DNA from: Clostridia bacterium
GTDB lineage: Bacteria; Bacillota; Clostridia; Oscillospirales; Acutalibacteraceae
Assembly: GCA_017939855.1 (NCBI GenBank)
Contig: JAGAZW010000255.1
Coordinates: forward strand, 1-29,841
Direction of reading: 5' to 3'
Length of the DNA stretch: 29,841 bases
Positions within the stretch are counted from its first letter, which is position 1, and each line of letters opens with the position of its first letter. Of the stretch, positions 17,150 through 25,385 are shown piece after piece. Under the pieces are notes generated by a model. It was given only the letters and a program-made list of their open reading frames with translations. It was not told where the DNA came from and ran no database searches. Position numbers and translations under genes: made by a program.

Positions 17150-17173
17150 TGCAGAAAAGTGAGGAAAAAGAAG

Positions 17174-18631
17174 ATGAAGATAGATAACCGCAATCTTACT
17201 ATGCTTATGGACCTGTATGAGCTTACAATGTCTAACGGCATTTTTCAAAGTAGATTAAAAAATACCATAACCTATTTCGATATGTTTTTCCGCCGAGTTC
17301 CAGATAATGGTGGATATGCCATAATGGCAGGTATTGAACAGCTTATTGAATATCTCAATAATCTTCATTTTGATAAGGATGATATTGAGTACCTTAAAAG
17401 TTTAAATTTGTTTTGTGACGAATTTATAGATTATTTGAAAGATTTTGAGTTTGTGTGTGATGTTTGGGCTATCCCCGAAGGCACACCCATATTCCCGCAA
17501 GAACCTATTGTGACTGTTAAAGGTCCTGCAATTCAGGCTATGATGATAGAAACAATGGTTTTACTTACAATAAATCATCAATCCCTTATTGCAACAAAGG
17601 CGAACCGCATTGTTCGTGCGGCCCAGGGCAGACCTGTTATGGAATTTGGTGCTCGAAGAGCGCAGGGTGCAGATGCTGCATACTATGGAGCCAGAGCAGC
17701 AATAATCGGGGGCTGTACCGGTACATCCGATGTAAAAACAGCTAAAGATTTCGGCGTTCGAGCATCGGGTACTATGGCGCACAGTTGGGTCCAGCTTTTT
17801 GACAGTGAATATGAGGCGTTTAAAATTTATGCCGAAACATATCCCGATAGCTGTATGCTTTTAGTTGACACCTATAATGTTTTAAAATCAGGTATACCGA
17901 ATGCAATAAAGGTTTTCAACGAGGTGCTGGAGCCCTTGGGTAAAAGGCCGTTGGGAATTAGAATCGATAGCGGAGATATTACATATATAACAAAAAAGGC
18001 AAGAAAAATGTTGGACGATGCAGGATATCCCGATTGCAAAATATGTGTTTCTAACTCCCTTGATGAGCATCTTATAAGGGATATGATTTTCCAAGGTGCT
18101 ATGGTGGATAGTTACGGTGTGGGCGAAAGACTGATAACAGCCTCCAGTGAAGCGGTTTTCGGAGGTGTTTATAAACTTGCAGCAACCGAGCTAGACGGAG
18201 TTGTTACACCTAAAATAAAAATCAGTGAGAACACTGCAAAAATAACAATTCCAGGAGTTAAAATTCCTTGGCGTCTTTTTGATAATAACACCGGCAAAGC
18301 TATTGCTGATGTTATCACCCTTAACGATGAAATTATAGACGATACAAAGCCTTATGAAATTTTTGACCCCGTCTATACATGGAAACGAAAGACAATAACG
18401 AATTTTACTGCCCAAAAGCTTCAAAAGCGTATTTTCAATAAGGGCAGTCAGGTTTATACTTCACCAACCGTTCAGGAAATTTCAGACTTTAGGGCAGCAC
18501 AGGTAGAAACTCTTTGGGACGAGGTAACCCGTTTTGAAAAGCCTCATAACTATTATGTGGATTTATCCCAAAACCTATGGAATCAGAGAAATGATTTACT
18601 CAATAAGTTTAATAAAGGAGAAAAATCATGA
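17174..18631 (+). CDS. pncB: Nicotinate phosphoribosyltransferase
   Basis: PncB makes nicotinate mononucleotide from nicotinate, PRPP and ATP for NAD salvage. The 485-residue length suits the longer Gram-positive form. The family marks are MDLYELTMSNGIF at the N-terminus, EFGARRAQGADAA, and GTMAHSW with the phosphorylated histidine H203. LVDTYN and GIRIDSGD follow further on. An in-frame GTG occurs at 17159, but GAGG at 17161-17164 correctly positions the ATG at 17174, so I use that. The gene overlaps the following lipoprotein gene by 4 bases. Co-transcription with argS across a 24-base gap is likely. Confidence 0.95.
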   Translation: MKIDNRNLTMLMDLYELTMSNGIFQSRLKNTITYFDMFFRRVPDNGGYAIMAGIEQLIEYLNNLHFDKDDIEYLKSLNLFCDEFIDYLKDFEFVCDVWAIPEGTPIFPQEPIVTVKGPAIQAMMIETMVLLTINHQSLIATKANRIVRAAQGRPVMEFGARRAQGADAAYYGARAAIIGGCTGTSDVKTAKDFGVRASGTMAHSWVQLFDSEYEAFKIYAETYPDSCMLLVDTYNVLKSGIPNAIKVFNEVLEPLGKRPLGIRIDSGDITYITKKARKMLDDAGYPDCKICVSNSLDEHLIRDMIFQGAMVDSYGVGERLITASSEAVFGGVYKLAATELDGVVTPKIKISENTAKITIPGVKIPWRLFDNNTGKAIADVITLNDEIIDDTKPYEIFDPVYTWKRKTITNFTAQKLQKRIFNKGSQVYTSPTVQEISDFRAAQVETLWDEVTRFEKPHNYYVDLSQNLWNQRNDLLNKFNKGEKS

Positions 18632-19230
18632 GAAGGATAATAACTTTATTGCTTTCGTTAATCGTTGCTTTGTGTTTTGTATCCTGCTCAAAAGCAGAAA
18701 AACAAAAGCAGTCTAAAATAGGCATAGATGTTGAATACTATGCAAAGGCAGGACAAATACCCGAATGTGAATATCATTTAGGTCAAAATGTAGATGAAAT
18801 GCTTTTGCAGCTTCAGCAAAGACAAGAAGCTGCCGAAGAGGAGCTCGGAGAGGGTACTCATCATCATAGCGCCGAGCTTGATAAAAACTTCTATTATCAT
18901 AACGAGGAAATGGGTCTTATAATAACCTACGGTGAGAACGGTTGTACGTACCGTTATGATACCGATGAAAAACAAAAGGGAATAACCCATATTATTTCAT
19001 CAAACACCGCCTACGAGTTTGAGGTAAGTGATGTTTCTACCGAAATTAAAAAGGCTATGAGCTCTTATGGTTTTAATACCGAGGAAAGAGCCCTTACCGA
19101 GAATGAAATATCTTATTATGGTGCAGCCGAAAATGCGACCGCACTCGAATATAAATTCAGCGGAAAGACAGTTTTGTTTATTTTCAACGACAACGCTCTT
19201 TTCGCAACCGCCCTTTATTACGCAGATTAA
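18628..19230 (+). CDS. Small lipoprotein of unknown function
   Basis: A 200-residue secreted lipoprotein with no family I recognise. The signal peptide has two arginines and a hydrophobic core up to C20 (LCFVSC-S), which would be the lipidated residue. Position -3 is Phe, less usual than Leu. The mature part is hydrophilic. It includes a Q/E-rich helix (about 54-77), a histidine cluster GTHHHSAEL and HNEE near residues 77-92, and then alternating strands to the end. The cluster could bind metal, but that is inference. The start overlaps the pncB stop (ATGA), and lon starts 12 bases later. Maturation by LspA, encoded in this window, is expected. Confidence 0.8.
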   Translation: MRRIITLLLSLIVALCFVSCSKAEKQKQSKIGIDVEYYAKAGQIPECEYHLGQNVDEMLLQLQQRQEAAEEELGEGTHHHSAELDKNFYYHNEEMGLIITYGENGCTYRYDTDEKQKGITHIISSNTAYEFEVSDVSTEIKKAMSSYGFNTEERALTENEISYYGAAENATALEYKFSGKTVLFIFNDNALFATALYYAD

Positions 19231-19242
19231 AAGGAGAAACTA

Positions 19243-21639
19243 ATGCCAACCGAAGAAAAAGTAATGCCAACAACCTTGCCGGTTGTCGCACTCAGAGGTC
19301 TAGTCGCCTTTCCGAATATGATGCTCACTCTTGATGTGGGTAGAAAAAAGTCGGTTAAGGCGCTTAATAGTGCGATGGATTCAAATCAACTGATATATTT
19401 GATAACACAAAAGGATATAACCGTAAACGAACCGAAATGTGACGATTTATATGAAATCGGATGCGTTTGCAGAGTGCGTCAGGTATTCAAAATGGGAGAA
19501 AATGTGAAGGTTCTTTGCGAGGGACTATACCGAGCAAAGCACATCACATTTGCCGACACAGGTTCGCATTTTGTGTCTATGGTACAAAAATGCGAAGAAA
19601 AAGAAATAAAAAATCGACCTGTATATATTGAAACTCTTTTAAGAAAGGTAAGAGCAGCGTTTGAAGGATATTTACAGGTCAATTCCTCCCTTGCGGCAGA
19701 TATCGCCTTGACGGTAGCAACAGCCGACGACATAGCATATTTATGTGATTTTATAGCCTTTAATATTCCGGCTCCGTTTGATGACAAGCAGTATGTTTTA
19801 GAACAGCTTTCTCCTGTAACACGAGCAAAAATTTTGTTGGAATTGCTTTCAAAAGAAAAAGAGATTTGTGAAATAGACAATCGCATAAGCGAAAAGACAC
19901 GTCATCGTCTCGACGATAATCAAAAGGATTATTATTTAAAAGAACAAATTAAGGTTATAAGCGATGAGCTTTACGGTGATGACAGTGCCGATGAAATAGA
20001 TAACTATTATGCAAAGACCGATGCTTTAAAAGCACCCGAAAGCGTTAAGGAAAAGATGCGTTCGGAAATTAATAAACTTGCTAAAATGCCTCAGGGTTCT
20101 CATGAGGGAACGATTTCAAGAGGCTGGTTGGATCTTTGTCTGGATTTGCCTTGGAACACCTTTGATGAATCCTCGGTAAATATAAAACGTGCCGAAAAAA
20201 TTCTCAACAGAGATTTTCACGGTATGAAAAAGGTTAAAGAAAGAATTCTTGAGATGCTTTCGGTTTATGCCTTGAATCCTGATATAACCGGTCAGATTTT
20301 ATGTCTTTCGGGTCCTCCCGGGGTAGGAAAAACATCTATCGGTAAAACTGTCGCAGAATGTATGGGAAGAAAATTTGCGAGAATTTCTTTAGGCGGGATG
20401 CACGATGAAGCCGAAATTCGTGGTCATAGAAAAACCTACATAGGCTCTATGCCGGGAAGAATCATAAATGCTATAAAGCAGTCGGGCGCATCAAATCCGC
20501 TTATACTTTTAGACGAAATCGATAAACTTTCAAGTGATTATAAGGGTGACCCCGCTTCAGCACTTTTGGAAGTTTTGGATCCGGAGCAAAATCATAGTTT
20601 CTGTGATAATTTTTTAGAAATTCCTTATGATTTAAGCCGTGTTGTATTTCTCACAACAGCCAATAATCTTGATACCATTCCGGCACCACTGCTTGATCGT
20701 ATGGAGGTTATTTCTCTCGAAGGATATACAAGAGAAGAAAAATTCCATATTGCAAAGAAACATCTTGTTTCAAAACAGATTAGACGTCATGCTATGGATA
20801 CAAAAAAATGCAAAATAACCGATGGTGCGCTTTACGGTCTTATAGATTTCTACACAAGAGAAGCGGGAGTGAGAAAGCTTGAGCGTTCAATAGCTTCTCT
20901 TTGCTCGAAGGCAGCAAAACGTATTGCGTCGGGGGATGCTAAAAGTGTTACAATAAAAGAAAATGACCTTGAACTGCTTTTAGGACAACACAAATATAAT
21001 CCCGAAGAAATTTTGAAAAATGACGAAGTAGGTATTATAAACGGTCTTGCATGGACTGCTGTAGGCGGGGAAATTATGCAGCTTGAGGTTGCGGCGTTTA
21101 AGGGCACAGGTAAAATTCAACTCACAGGCTCTCTCGGCGATGTTATGAAGGAATCGGCAAATGCTGCAGTGACCTTTGTTCGCTTAAATGCAGCCAAATA
21201 CGGCATTGACCCCGATTTTTATAAAGATATGGACATTCATATCCATGCTACCGAGGCGGCGGTCCCAAAAGACGGACCTTCTGCAGGTGTTACCATAACG
21301 ACTGCTTTGATTTCTGCTCTGACAGGCAGAGAAGTGCGTCGGGACATTGCTATGACAGGAGAGGTAACCATTCGTGGTCGAGTGCTTAGAATCGGTGGGC
21401 TTAAAGAGAAGTCTATGGCAGCGTATAGAGGTGGAGTAAAGACTGTATTTATTCCGCAAAGCAATCTTCCGGACATGGAGGAATTAGACGATGTTGTTAA
21501 ACAAAATGTTCGTTTTGTTCCGGTAAGTTATGTGGGAGATATTATAGATAATGCGCTGTTGGGAGTAGAGCACAAAAGTGAAAGCAAAGAATACTCTCCT
21601 ATAGCCGCAAACACGGCAAAATCAGGTATAAGACAATGA
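19243..21639 (+). CDS. lon: ATP-dependent Lon protease
   Basis: A 798-residue LonA protease that degrades damaged and regulatory proteins in the cytoplasm. The N-terminal substrate domain runs to about 205, and the AAA+ domain carries the Walker A motif GPPGVGKTS (about 357-365) and LLDEIDKLSSD (Walker B). The protease domain has a catalytic Ser-Lys dyad, S680 in GPSAGV and K723 in GGLKEK. Their 43-residue spacing matches E. coli S679 and K722. AAAAGGAG precedes the ATG. I see no CtsR- or CIRCE-type element upstream. The stop overlaps engB (ATGA), the usual lon-engB pair of Gram-positive bacteria. Confidence 0.98.
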   Translation: MPTEEKVMPTTLPVVALRGLVAFPNMMLTLDVGRKKSVKALNSAMDSNQLIYLITQKDITVNEPKCDDLYEIGCVCRVRQVFKMGENVKVLCEGLYRAKHITFADTGSHFVSMVQKCEEKEIKNRPVYIETLLRKVRAAFEGYLQVNSSLAADIALTVATADDIAYLCDFIAFNIPAPFDDKQYVLEQLSPVTRAKILLELLSKEKEICEIDNRISEKTRHRLDDNQKDYYLKEQIKVISDELYGDDSADEIDNYYAKTDALKAPESVKEKMRSEINKLAKMPQGSHEGTISRGWLDLCLDLPWNTFDESSVNIKRAEKILNRDFHGMKKVKERILEMLSVYALNPDITGQILCLSGPPGVGKTSIGKTVAECMGRKFARISLGGMHDEAEIRGHRKTYIGSMPGRIINAIKQSGASNPLILLDEIDKLSSDYKGDPASALLEVLDPEQNHSFCDNFLEIPYDLSRVVFLTTANNLDTIPAPLLDRMEVISLEGYTREEKFHIAKKHLVSKQIRRHAMDTKKCKITDGALYGLIDFYTREAGVRKLERSIASLCSKAAKRIASGDAKSVTIKENDLELLLGQHKYNPEEILKNDEVGIINGLAWTAVGGEIMQLEVAAFKGTGKIQLTGSLGDVMKESANAAVTFVRLNAAKYGIDPDFYKDMDIHIHATEAAVPKDGPSAGVTITTALISALTGREVRRDIAMTGEVTIRGRVLRIGGLKEKSMAAYRGGVKTVFIPQSNLPDMEELDDVVKQNVRFVPVSYVGDIIDNALLGVEHKSESKEYSPIAANTAKSGIRQ

Positions 21640-22223
21640 ATTGGAATAATGTAAACTTTGAAGCAGCCTTCGGCACTTTAGAGCAAATTTTTCCCTCTGA
21701 TCTTCCTGAAATCTGCTTTTCGGGACGTTCGAATGTGGGCAAATCCTCGCTGATAAATAAAATACTTAACCGAAAATCTATAGCTCGGGTAAGCTCGACT
21801 CCCGGTAAAACCGTTACGATAAATTTTTATAAATTAGACGGTTTGCGGTTAGTGGATCTACCCGGTTATGGGTATGCTAAGGTAAACGACAGCGAAAAAC
21901 AACGCTGGGCGTCCTTGATGGAAGGGTATTTTAGAAGCGGCAGAAATATTAAGCTTGTTTTTCAGCTTATCGATATGCGCAGGGGAGCTACAGAATACGA
22001 TATATCCATGATAGAGTTTATGCGATATATGAAAATTCCTTTCGCCATAGTTCTAACAAAGTGTGACAAATTAAATAAAGGTGAGTTTAATAATTCCTTA
22101 AAGGATATAAAAGAACAGCTTAAAGAGATAATTGAGCAGAGTCCTGTACTGCCGTTTTCTGCACTAAAAAACATAGGTGTTGAAGATATAAGACAGACGA
22201 TAATTAAAAGCATAGAAAAGTAA
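21636..22223 (+). CDS. engB: Ribosome biogenesis GTPase EngB/YsxC
   Basis: A 195-residue TRAFAC-class GTPase needed for assembly of the large ribosomal subunit. G1 is GRSNVGKSS (30-38), G2 lies around STPGKT, G3 is DLPGYG, G4 is TKCDK and G5 is FSALKN. The order and length are those of YsxC. It directly follows lon with a 4-base overlap. No terminator is visible after its stop. The promoter of the T-box unit begins within 5 bases, so read-through transcripts would also meet the T-box leader. Confidence 0.97.
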   Translation: MNWNNVNFEAAFGTLEQIFPSDLPEICFSGRSNVGKSSLINKILNRKSIARVSSTPGKTVTINFYKLDGLRLVDLPGYGYAKVNDSEKQRWASLMEGYFRSGRNIKLVFQLIDMRRGATEYDISMIEFMRYMKIPFAIVLTKCDKLNKGEFNNSLKDIKEQLKEIIEQSPVLPFSALKNIGVEDIRQTIIKSIEK

Positions 22224-22226
22224 GGA

Positions 22227-22254
22227 TTGACTTTTTTATAAAAAATGGTATAAT
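22227..22254 (+). promoter_or_regulatory. asnS: Promoter of the asnS-asnA T-box unit
   Basis: The -35 box TTGACT (22227-22232) and the perfect -10 box TATAAT (22249-22254) are separated by 16 bases. Transcription would start near 22261 and give a leader of about 295 bases before the asnS ATG. Confidence 0.85.
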
Positions 22255-22261
22255 TTGAATA

Positions 22262-22535
22262 TATTTAGAAAAGGCTATGACAAAGAAAAGTAATAAAGAA
22301 AACGGTGTAAAGTGAGTCGCAGGTAGTGAAAATGCGAAGATACGCTCTTTATGAAGAACACTTTAGCAGCTGTAAACTGAAAAACTTTTGGTTTAGTAGG
22401 TACGCCGTATCCTCTGCGTTAAAGGGGTAAAGGTTTTTGTGACCTGATAAGGTGACTGCTTTGCAGTAATTTAGGTGGCACCGCGGATAATGCGTCTATT
22501 CGTCCTAATTTTTAGGGCAAATGGGCGCTTTTTTA
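22262..22535 (+). promoter_or_regulatory. T-box riboswitch, tRNA-Asn responsive
   Basis: This leader fills the 334-base gap before asnS. The conserved T-box AGGTGGCACCGCGG lies at 22473-22486. The TGGC in it matches a tRNA 3' end GCCA, as expected for tRNA-Asn with discriminator G. In stem I, the small hairpin TCGCA/TGCGA (22317-22337) with its GGTAGTGAAAA loop belongs to the distal part. The specifier is probably AAC (Asn) at 22357-22359, followed by the usual purine. The antiterminator would pair TTAGG (22471-22475) with CCTAA (22504-22508), and those latter bases are also in the terminator arm. Uncharged tRNA-Asn should therefore switch transcription on. The class is certain; the specifier position is read by eye. 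Confidence 0.95.
22492..22534 (+). terminator. T-box conditional terminator
   Basis: GCGTCTATTCGTCCT (22492-22506) and AGGGCAAATGGGCGC (22514-22528) pair over 15 positions, with several G-U pairs and one C-A mismatch, and a T6 run follows. The left arm overlaps the antiterminator partner CCTAA, so the two structures exclude each other. Confidence 0.88.
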
Positions 22536-22557
22536 ATAATAATAACGGAGTGATATT

Positions 22558-23931
22558 ATGAAACATATCGACATTTATGAAATTTTAGATGGCAAATATA
22601 CAGAGCAAAAAGTGACCGTTTGCGGATGGGTGCGTACTTCTCGTGATTCTAAAAATATGGCATTTTTAGAGCTGAACGACGGCACTAGCTTAAAGCATCT
22701 TCAGATAGTTATTGACAAGGCGGTTTTAAGTGAAATTTCGGAATTTATGAAGCTGGGCACCTCCTTAAAGGTGGAGGGTACGGTTGTAAAGTCTGTGGTA
22801 GCACAGGACAGCTTTGAAGTAAATGCTGAAAATATCGAGGTTTTAGGCAAGTGTGACGCAGAATACCCGCTGCAGAAAAAACGCCATACGCTTGAGTATC
22901 TTCGCACAATGCCCGCTTTGCGAGTGCGAACAAATACTTTTAATGCAGTATTTCGTGTACGCTCGGTTGTATCTGCCTGTATTCACGAGTTCTTTCAGAA
23001 AAGAAGATATACCTATATTCATACACCCCTTATTACCGCTTCCGACTGTGAAGGTGCTGGTGAAATGTTCAGGGTAACGACCCATGGCTTTAACACCGAG
23101 TTTAAAACCGAGGAGGAATATAATGCGGCAGATTTCTTTGGAAAAAAGGCTGCCCTTTCGGTTTCGGGTCAGTTAGAGGGCGAGGTAGCTGCAATGGCGC
23201 TCGGCAAGATTTATACCTTCGGACCCTCCTTCCGTGCAGAAAAAAGCAACACCCCACGTCACGTAGCGGAATTTTGGCATGTTGAACCGGAGGTCGCTTT
23301 TGCAGAACTCCCCGATATAATCGAAATAGCACAGGACCTTATTAAGCATATAATAAATACAGTTCTTAATGAATGTGCTCAGGAGCTGAAATTCTTTGAT
23401 GCGCATTTTGAAAAGGGACTTATCGAAAAGTTAAAATCTGTTGTCTCTAATAATTTTGCGGTTATGACCTACACAGAGGCTATCGAAAAGCTGCTCGAAA
23501 GCGGTGAAAAATTCCAATATCCTGTAGAATGGGGTTGTGACCTTATGACCGAGCATGAGCGCTATATATCTGAGGTCATATGTAAGCGTCCTGTTTTCTT
23601 GACAGATTATCCTAAGGAAATAAAGTCCTTTTATATGAAGCAGAATACCGATGGCAAAACAGTTGCCGCAACCGACCTTTTAGTACCTGGAGTAGGCGAA
23701 ATTATTGGTTGCAGTGAGCGTGAAGCAGACCTCGATAAGCTGCTTGAGGCTATGAAGGTAAGGGGTATGAATATAGACGATTATAATGATTATATCGCTC
23801 TTCGTCGTTTCGGCTCGGTTCCTCATAGTGGTTTCGGTTTAGGACTTGAAAGAATGATTATGTATGTGACAGGAGTTCAGAATATACGTGATGTTATTCT
23901 CTATCCGAGGACGGTAGGAACCATATCGTAA
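22558..23931 (+). CDS. asnS: Asparaginyl-tRNA synthetase
   Basis: A 457-residue class IIb synthetase that charges tRNA-Asn. The N-terminal OB-fold anticodon domain (about 1-105) has VTVCGWVRTSRDSKNMAFLE. Catalytic class II motifs follow: motif 2 is the FRAEKSNTPRHVAEFWHVE segment, and motif 3 is GFGLGLERMIMYVTG. The asparagine-type features, such as TPLITASDCEGAGEMF, separate it from AspRS and LysRS. GGAGTG stands before the ATG. It is under T-box control and followed after 12 bases by asnA. Having AsnRS means this organism need not rely solely on the tRNA-dependent route for Asn-tRNA. Confidence 0.96.
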   Translation: MKHIDIYEILDGKYTEQKVTVCGWVRTSRDSKNMAFLELNDGTSLKHLQIVIDKAVLSEISEFMKLGTSLKVEGTVVKSVVAQDSFEVNAENIEVLGKCDAEYPLQKKRHTLEYLRTMPALRVRTNTFNAVFRVRSVVSACIHEFFQKRRYTYIHTPLITASDCEGAGEMFRVTTHGFNTEFKTEEEYNAADFFGKKAALSVSGQLEGEVAAMALGKIYTFGPSFRAEKSNTPRHVAEFWHVEPEVAFAELPDIIEIAQDLIKHIINTVLNECAQELKFFDAHFEKGLIEKLKSVVSNNFAVMTYTEAIEKLLESGEKFQYPVEWGCDLMTEHERYISEVICKRPVFLTDYPKEIKSFYMKQNTDGKTVAATDLLVPGVGEIIGCSEREADLDKLLEAMKVRGMNIDDYNDYIALRRFGSVPHSGFGLGLERMIMYVTGVQNIRDVILYPRTVGTIS

Positions 23932-23943
23932 AGGGAGGCAGTT

Positions 23944-24933
23944 ATGGAAAGATATATTTCAAAGCTGGATATTCTTGAAACACAGAGTGCAATAAAGATA
24001 TTGCGTCACCGTTTCGAAGATGAATTGAGTGCGGCTCTTAATCTGAGCCGTGTTTCAGCACCTCTTTTTGTTAAAAAGGGAAGTGGACTCAACGACGATT
24101 TAAACGGTGTTGAACGCCCAGTTTCTTTCGATATTGCCGAAACGGGTGAGGTTGTTGAGGTAGTTCATAGTCTTGCTAAGTGGAAAAGAATGGCATTGGC
24201 AGAATATGATGTTCGGTTAGGCTCGGGTATCTATACCGATATGAATGCTATTCGTCGTGACGAAAAATGCGATAATATTCACTCTCTTTATGTAGACCAG
24301 TGGGATTGGGAAAAGGCAATTTCAAAGGAAGACAGAAATGTTGAGTATCTTAAAAATACAGTAAGAGATATTTATGCAGCGATTTTAAAAGTCGCCGATG
24401 AGATAGAGCAGAAATACCCGACACTTGATAACTATCTACCGCAAGAAATTGCTTTTATAACCTCTCAGGAGCTTGAAGATAAATATCCTTCCCTTTCCTC
24501 CAAAGAAAGAGAAAATGCAGTGGCTAAGGAATATGGTGCAGTATTTTTAATGCAGATAGGCTCAAAGCTGAAAAGCGGCAAAAAGCATGATGGCAGAGCC
24601 CCCGATTATGACGATTGGTCCTTAAACGGTGATATCCTTGTGTATAACAGAGTTTTAGACGCATCCTTTGAGCTTTCCTCAATGGGAATAAGGGTAGATA
24701 AAAATACCCTTATGCGCCAATTGCAAGAAGAATCTGCCCAAGAAAGATTAACACTACCTTTCCATAAAGCATTAATGGAGGATAAGTTGCCACTATCAAT
24801 AGGCGGTGGTATAGGTCAGTCAAGGCTTTGTATGTTGCTGCTGCATAAGCTTCATATAGGTGAAGTGCATGTATCTGTCTGGCCTGAAGCCGAAAGAAAG
24901 CGCTGCGAAGAATTAGGTATTAAGCTGTTATAA
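23944..24933 (+). CDS. asnA: Aspartate--ammonia ligase (asparagine synthetase A)
   Basis: AsnA makes asparagine from aspartate, ammonia and ATP, and its fold resembles that of class II synthetases. At 329 residues it has the typical length. Family marks are LNDDLNGVERPVSFDI near the N-terminus, the EVVHSLAKWKRMAL stretch, VDQWDWEKAI, and the C-terminal SIGGGIGQSRLCMLLL, which resembles motif 3 of the synthetases. AGGGAGG precedes the ATG. It shares the Asn T-box with asnS, so when tRNA-Asn is uncharged the cell raises both asparagine supply and its charging enzyme. Confidence 0.97.
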   Translation: MERYISKLDILETQSAIKILRHRFEDELSAALNLSRVSAPLFVKKGSGLNDDLNGVERPVSFDIAETGEVVEVVHSLAKWKRMALAEYDVRLGSGIYTDMNAIRRDEKCDNIHSLYVDQWDWEKAISKEDRNVEYLKNTVRDIYAAILKVADEIEQKYPTLDNYLPQEIAFITSQELEDKYPSLSSKERENAVAKEYGAVFLMQIGSKLKSGKKHDGRAPDYDDWSLNGDILVYNRVLDASFELSSMGIRVDKNTLMRQLQEESAQERLTLPFHKALMEDKLPLSIGGGIGQSRLCMLLLHKLHIGEVHVSVWPEAERKRCEELGIKLL

Positions 24934-24940
24934 CCATCAT

Positions 24941-24976
24941 AAAAAACCTCGTGCCGAAATCGGCACGAGGTTTTAA
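24941..24976. terminator. Bidirectional terminator between asnA and acpP
   Basis: AAAACCTCGTGCCGA (24943-24957) and TCGGCACGAGGTTTT (24960-24974) form a near-perfect stem with a minimal A-rich loop, with an A-run before and a T-run after. It stands between convergent genes and is symmetrical enough to stop transcription from both directions. Confidence 0.92.
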
Positions 24977-24988
24977 AAATATTATAAA

Positions 24989-25216
24989 TTATGAATTGTT
25001 TTGAATATATTCAACAAGACTGCCTATAGTCTTAAGATTTTCAATTTCTTCGTCAGGTATTGTAACGCCGAATTCGTCCTCAATAGCCATAAGCATTTCA
25101 ACAACATCAAGACTGTCGGCACCCAAATCGTCGGCGATATCGGTTTCCATAGTCATTGATTCTAAATCGGCATCAAGCTGCTGAGCTAACATTTCTTTAA
25201 TTTTTTCGAATACCAT
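24989..25216 (-). CDS. acpP: Acyl carrier protein
   Basis: A 75-residue acyl carrier protein that carries growing fatty acids on a phosphopantetheine arm. The attachment serine is S35 in ADSLDVVE. The acidic composition, the four-helix pattern and the TDIADDLG lead-in are typical. It stands alone as a single-gene unit, away from any fab or plsX genes, with its own promoter. A Shine-Dalgarno site AAGGAAGG lies about 10 bases before the ATG. It may be the fatty-acid synthesis ACP or one of several paralogues; the isolated location does not settle this, though the sequence looks like the housekeeping type. Confidence 0.95.
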   Translation of the reverse strand: MVFEKIKEMLAQQLDADLESMTMETDIADDLGADSLDVVEMLMAIEDEFGVTIPDEEIENLKTIGSLVEYIQNNS

Positions 25217-25258
25217 AAGTAAAAGGCCTTCCTTTCAAAATAAAAAGTTTCTAATAAA

Positions 25259-25287
25259 ATAATATTGCGTTTCAGCGGATTTGTCAA
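25259..25287 (-). promoter_or_regulatory. acpP: Promoter of acpP
   Basis: On the - strand a consensus -35 box TTGACA (25287-25282) is followed after 17 bases by the -10 box TATTAT (25264-25259). This is close to a perfect housekeeping promoter and fits the high level of expression expected for acpP. I see no FapR-like operator. Confidence 0.85.
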
Positions 25288-25311
25288 CATATTTTTTTAC
25301 GAATAAAAATG

Positions 25312-25340
25312 TTGCAAAAAGCGGCATTATAAAGTATAAT
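25312..25340 (+). promoter_or_regulatory. proS: Promoter of proS
   Basis: TTGCAA (25312-25317) and TATAAT (25335-25340) are separated by 17 bases. Transcription would start near 25347, leaving a leader of about 40 bases that is too short for a T-box. The -35 box is 24 bases from the divergent acpP -35 box. Confidence 0.85.
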
Positions 25341-25385
25341 ATATCATATGTGTAAAAATTTTCAAAATATACTAGGGGTATAGAA

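Noticed and set aside
17159..17173. GTG start five codons upstream for pncB
   Set aside because: The ribosome binding site GAGG lies after this GTG and fits the ATG at 17174.
18534..18716. 60-residue + strand open frame spanning the pncB and lipoprotein junction
   Set aside because: It overlaps two supported genes in another frame and has no motif.
19479..19886. 135-residue - strand open frame inside lon
   Set aside because: It is antisense to the Lon N-terminal domain, has no start signal and shows a biased composition consistent with a shadow frame.
25341..25385. Possible T-box or leader riboswitch before proS
   Set aside because: The predicted leader is only about 40 bases and has no T-box sequence or hairpin with a T-run.
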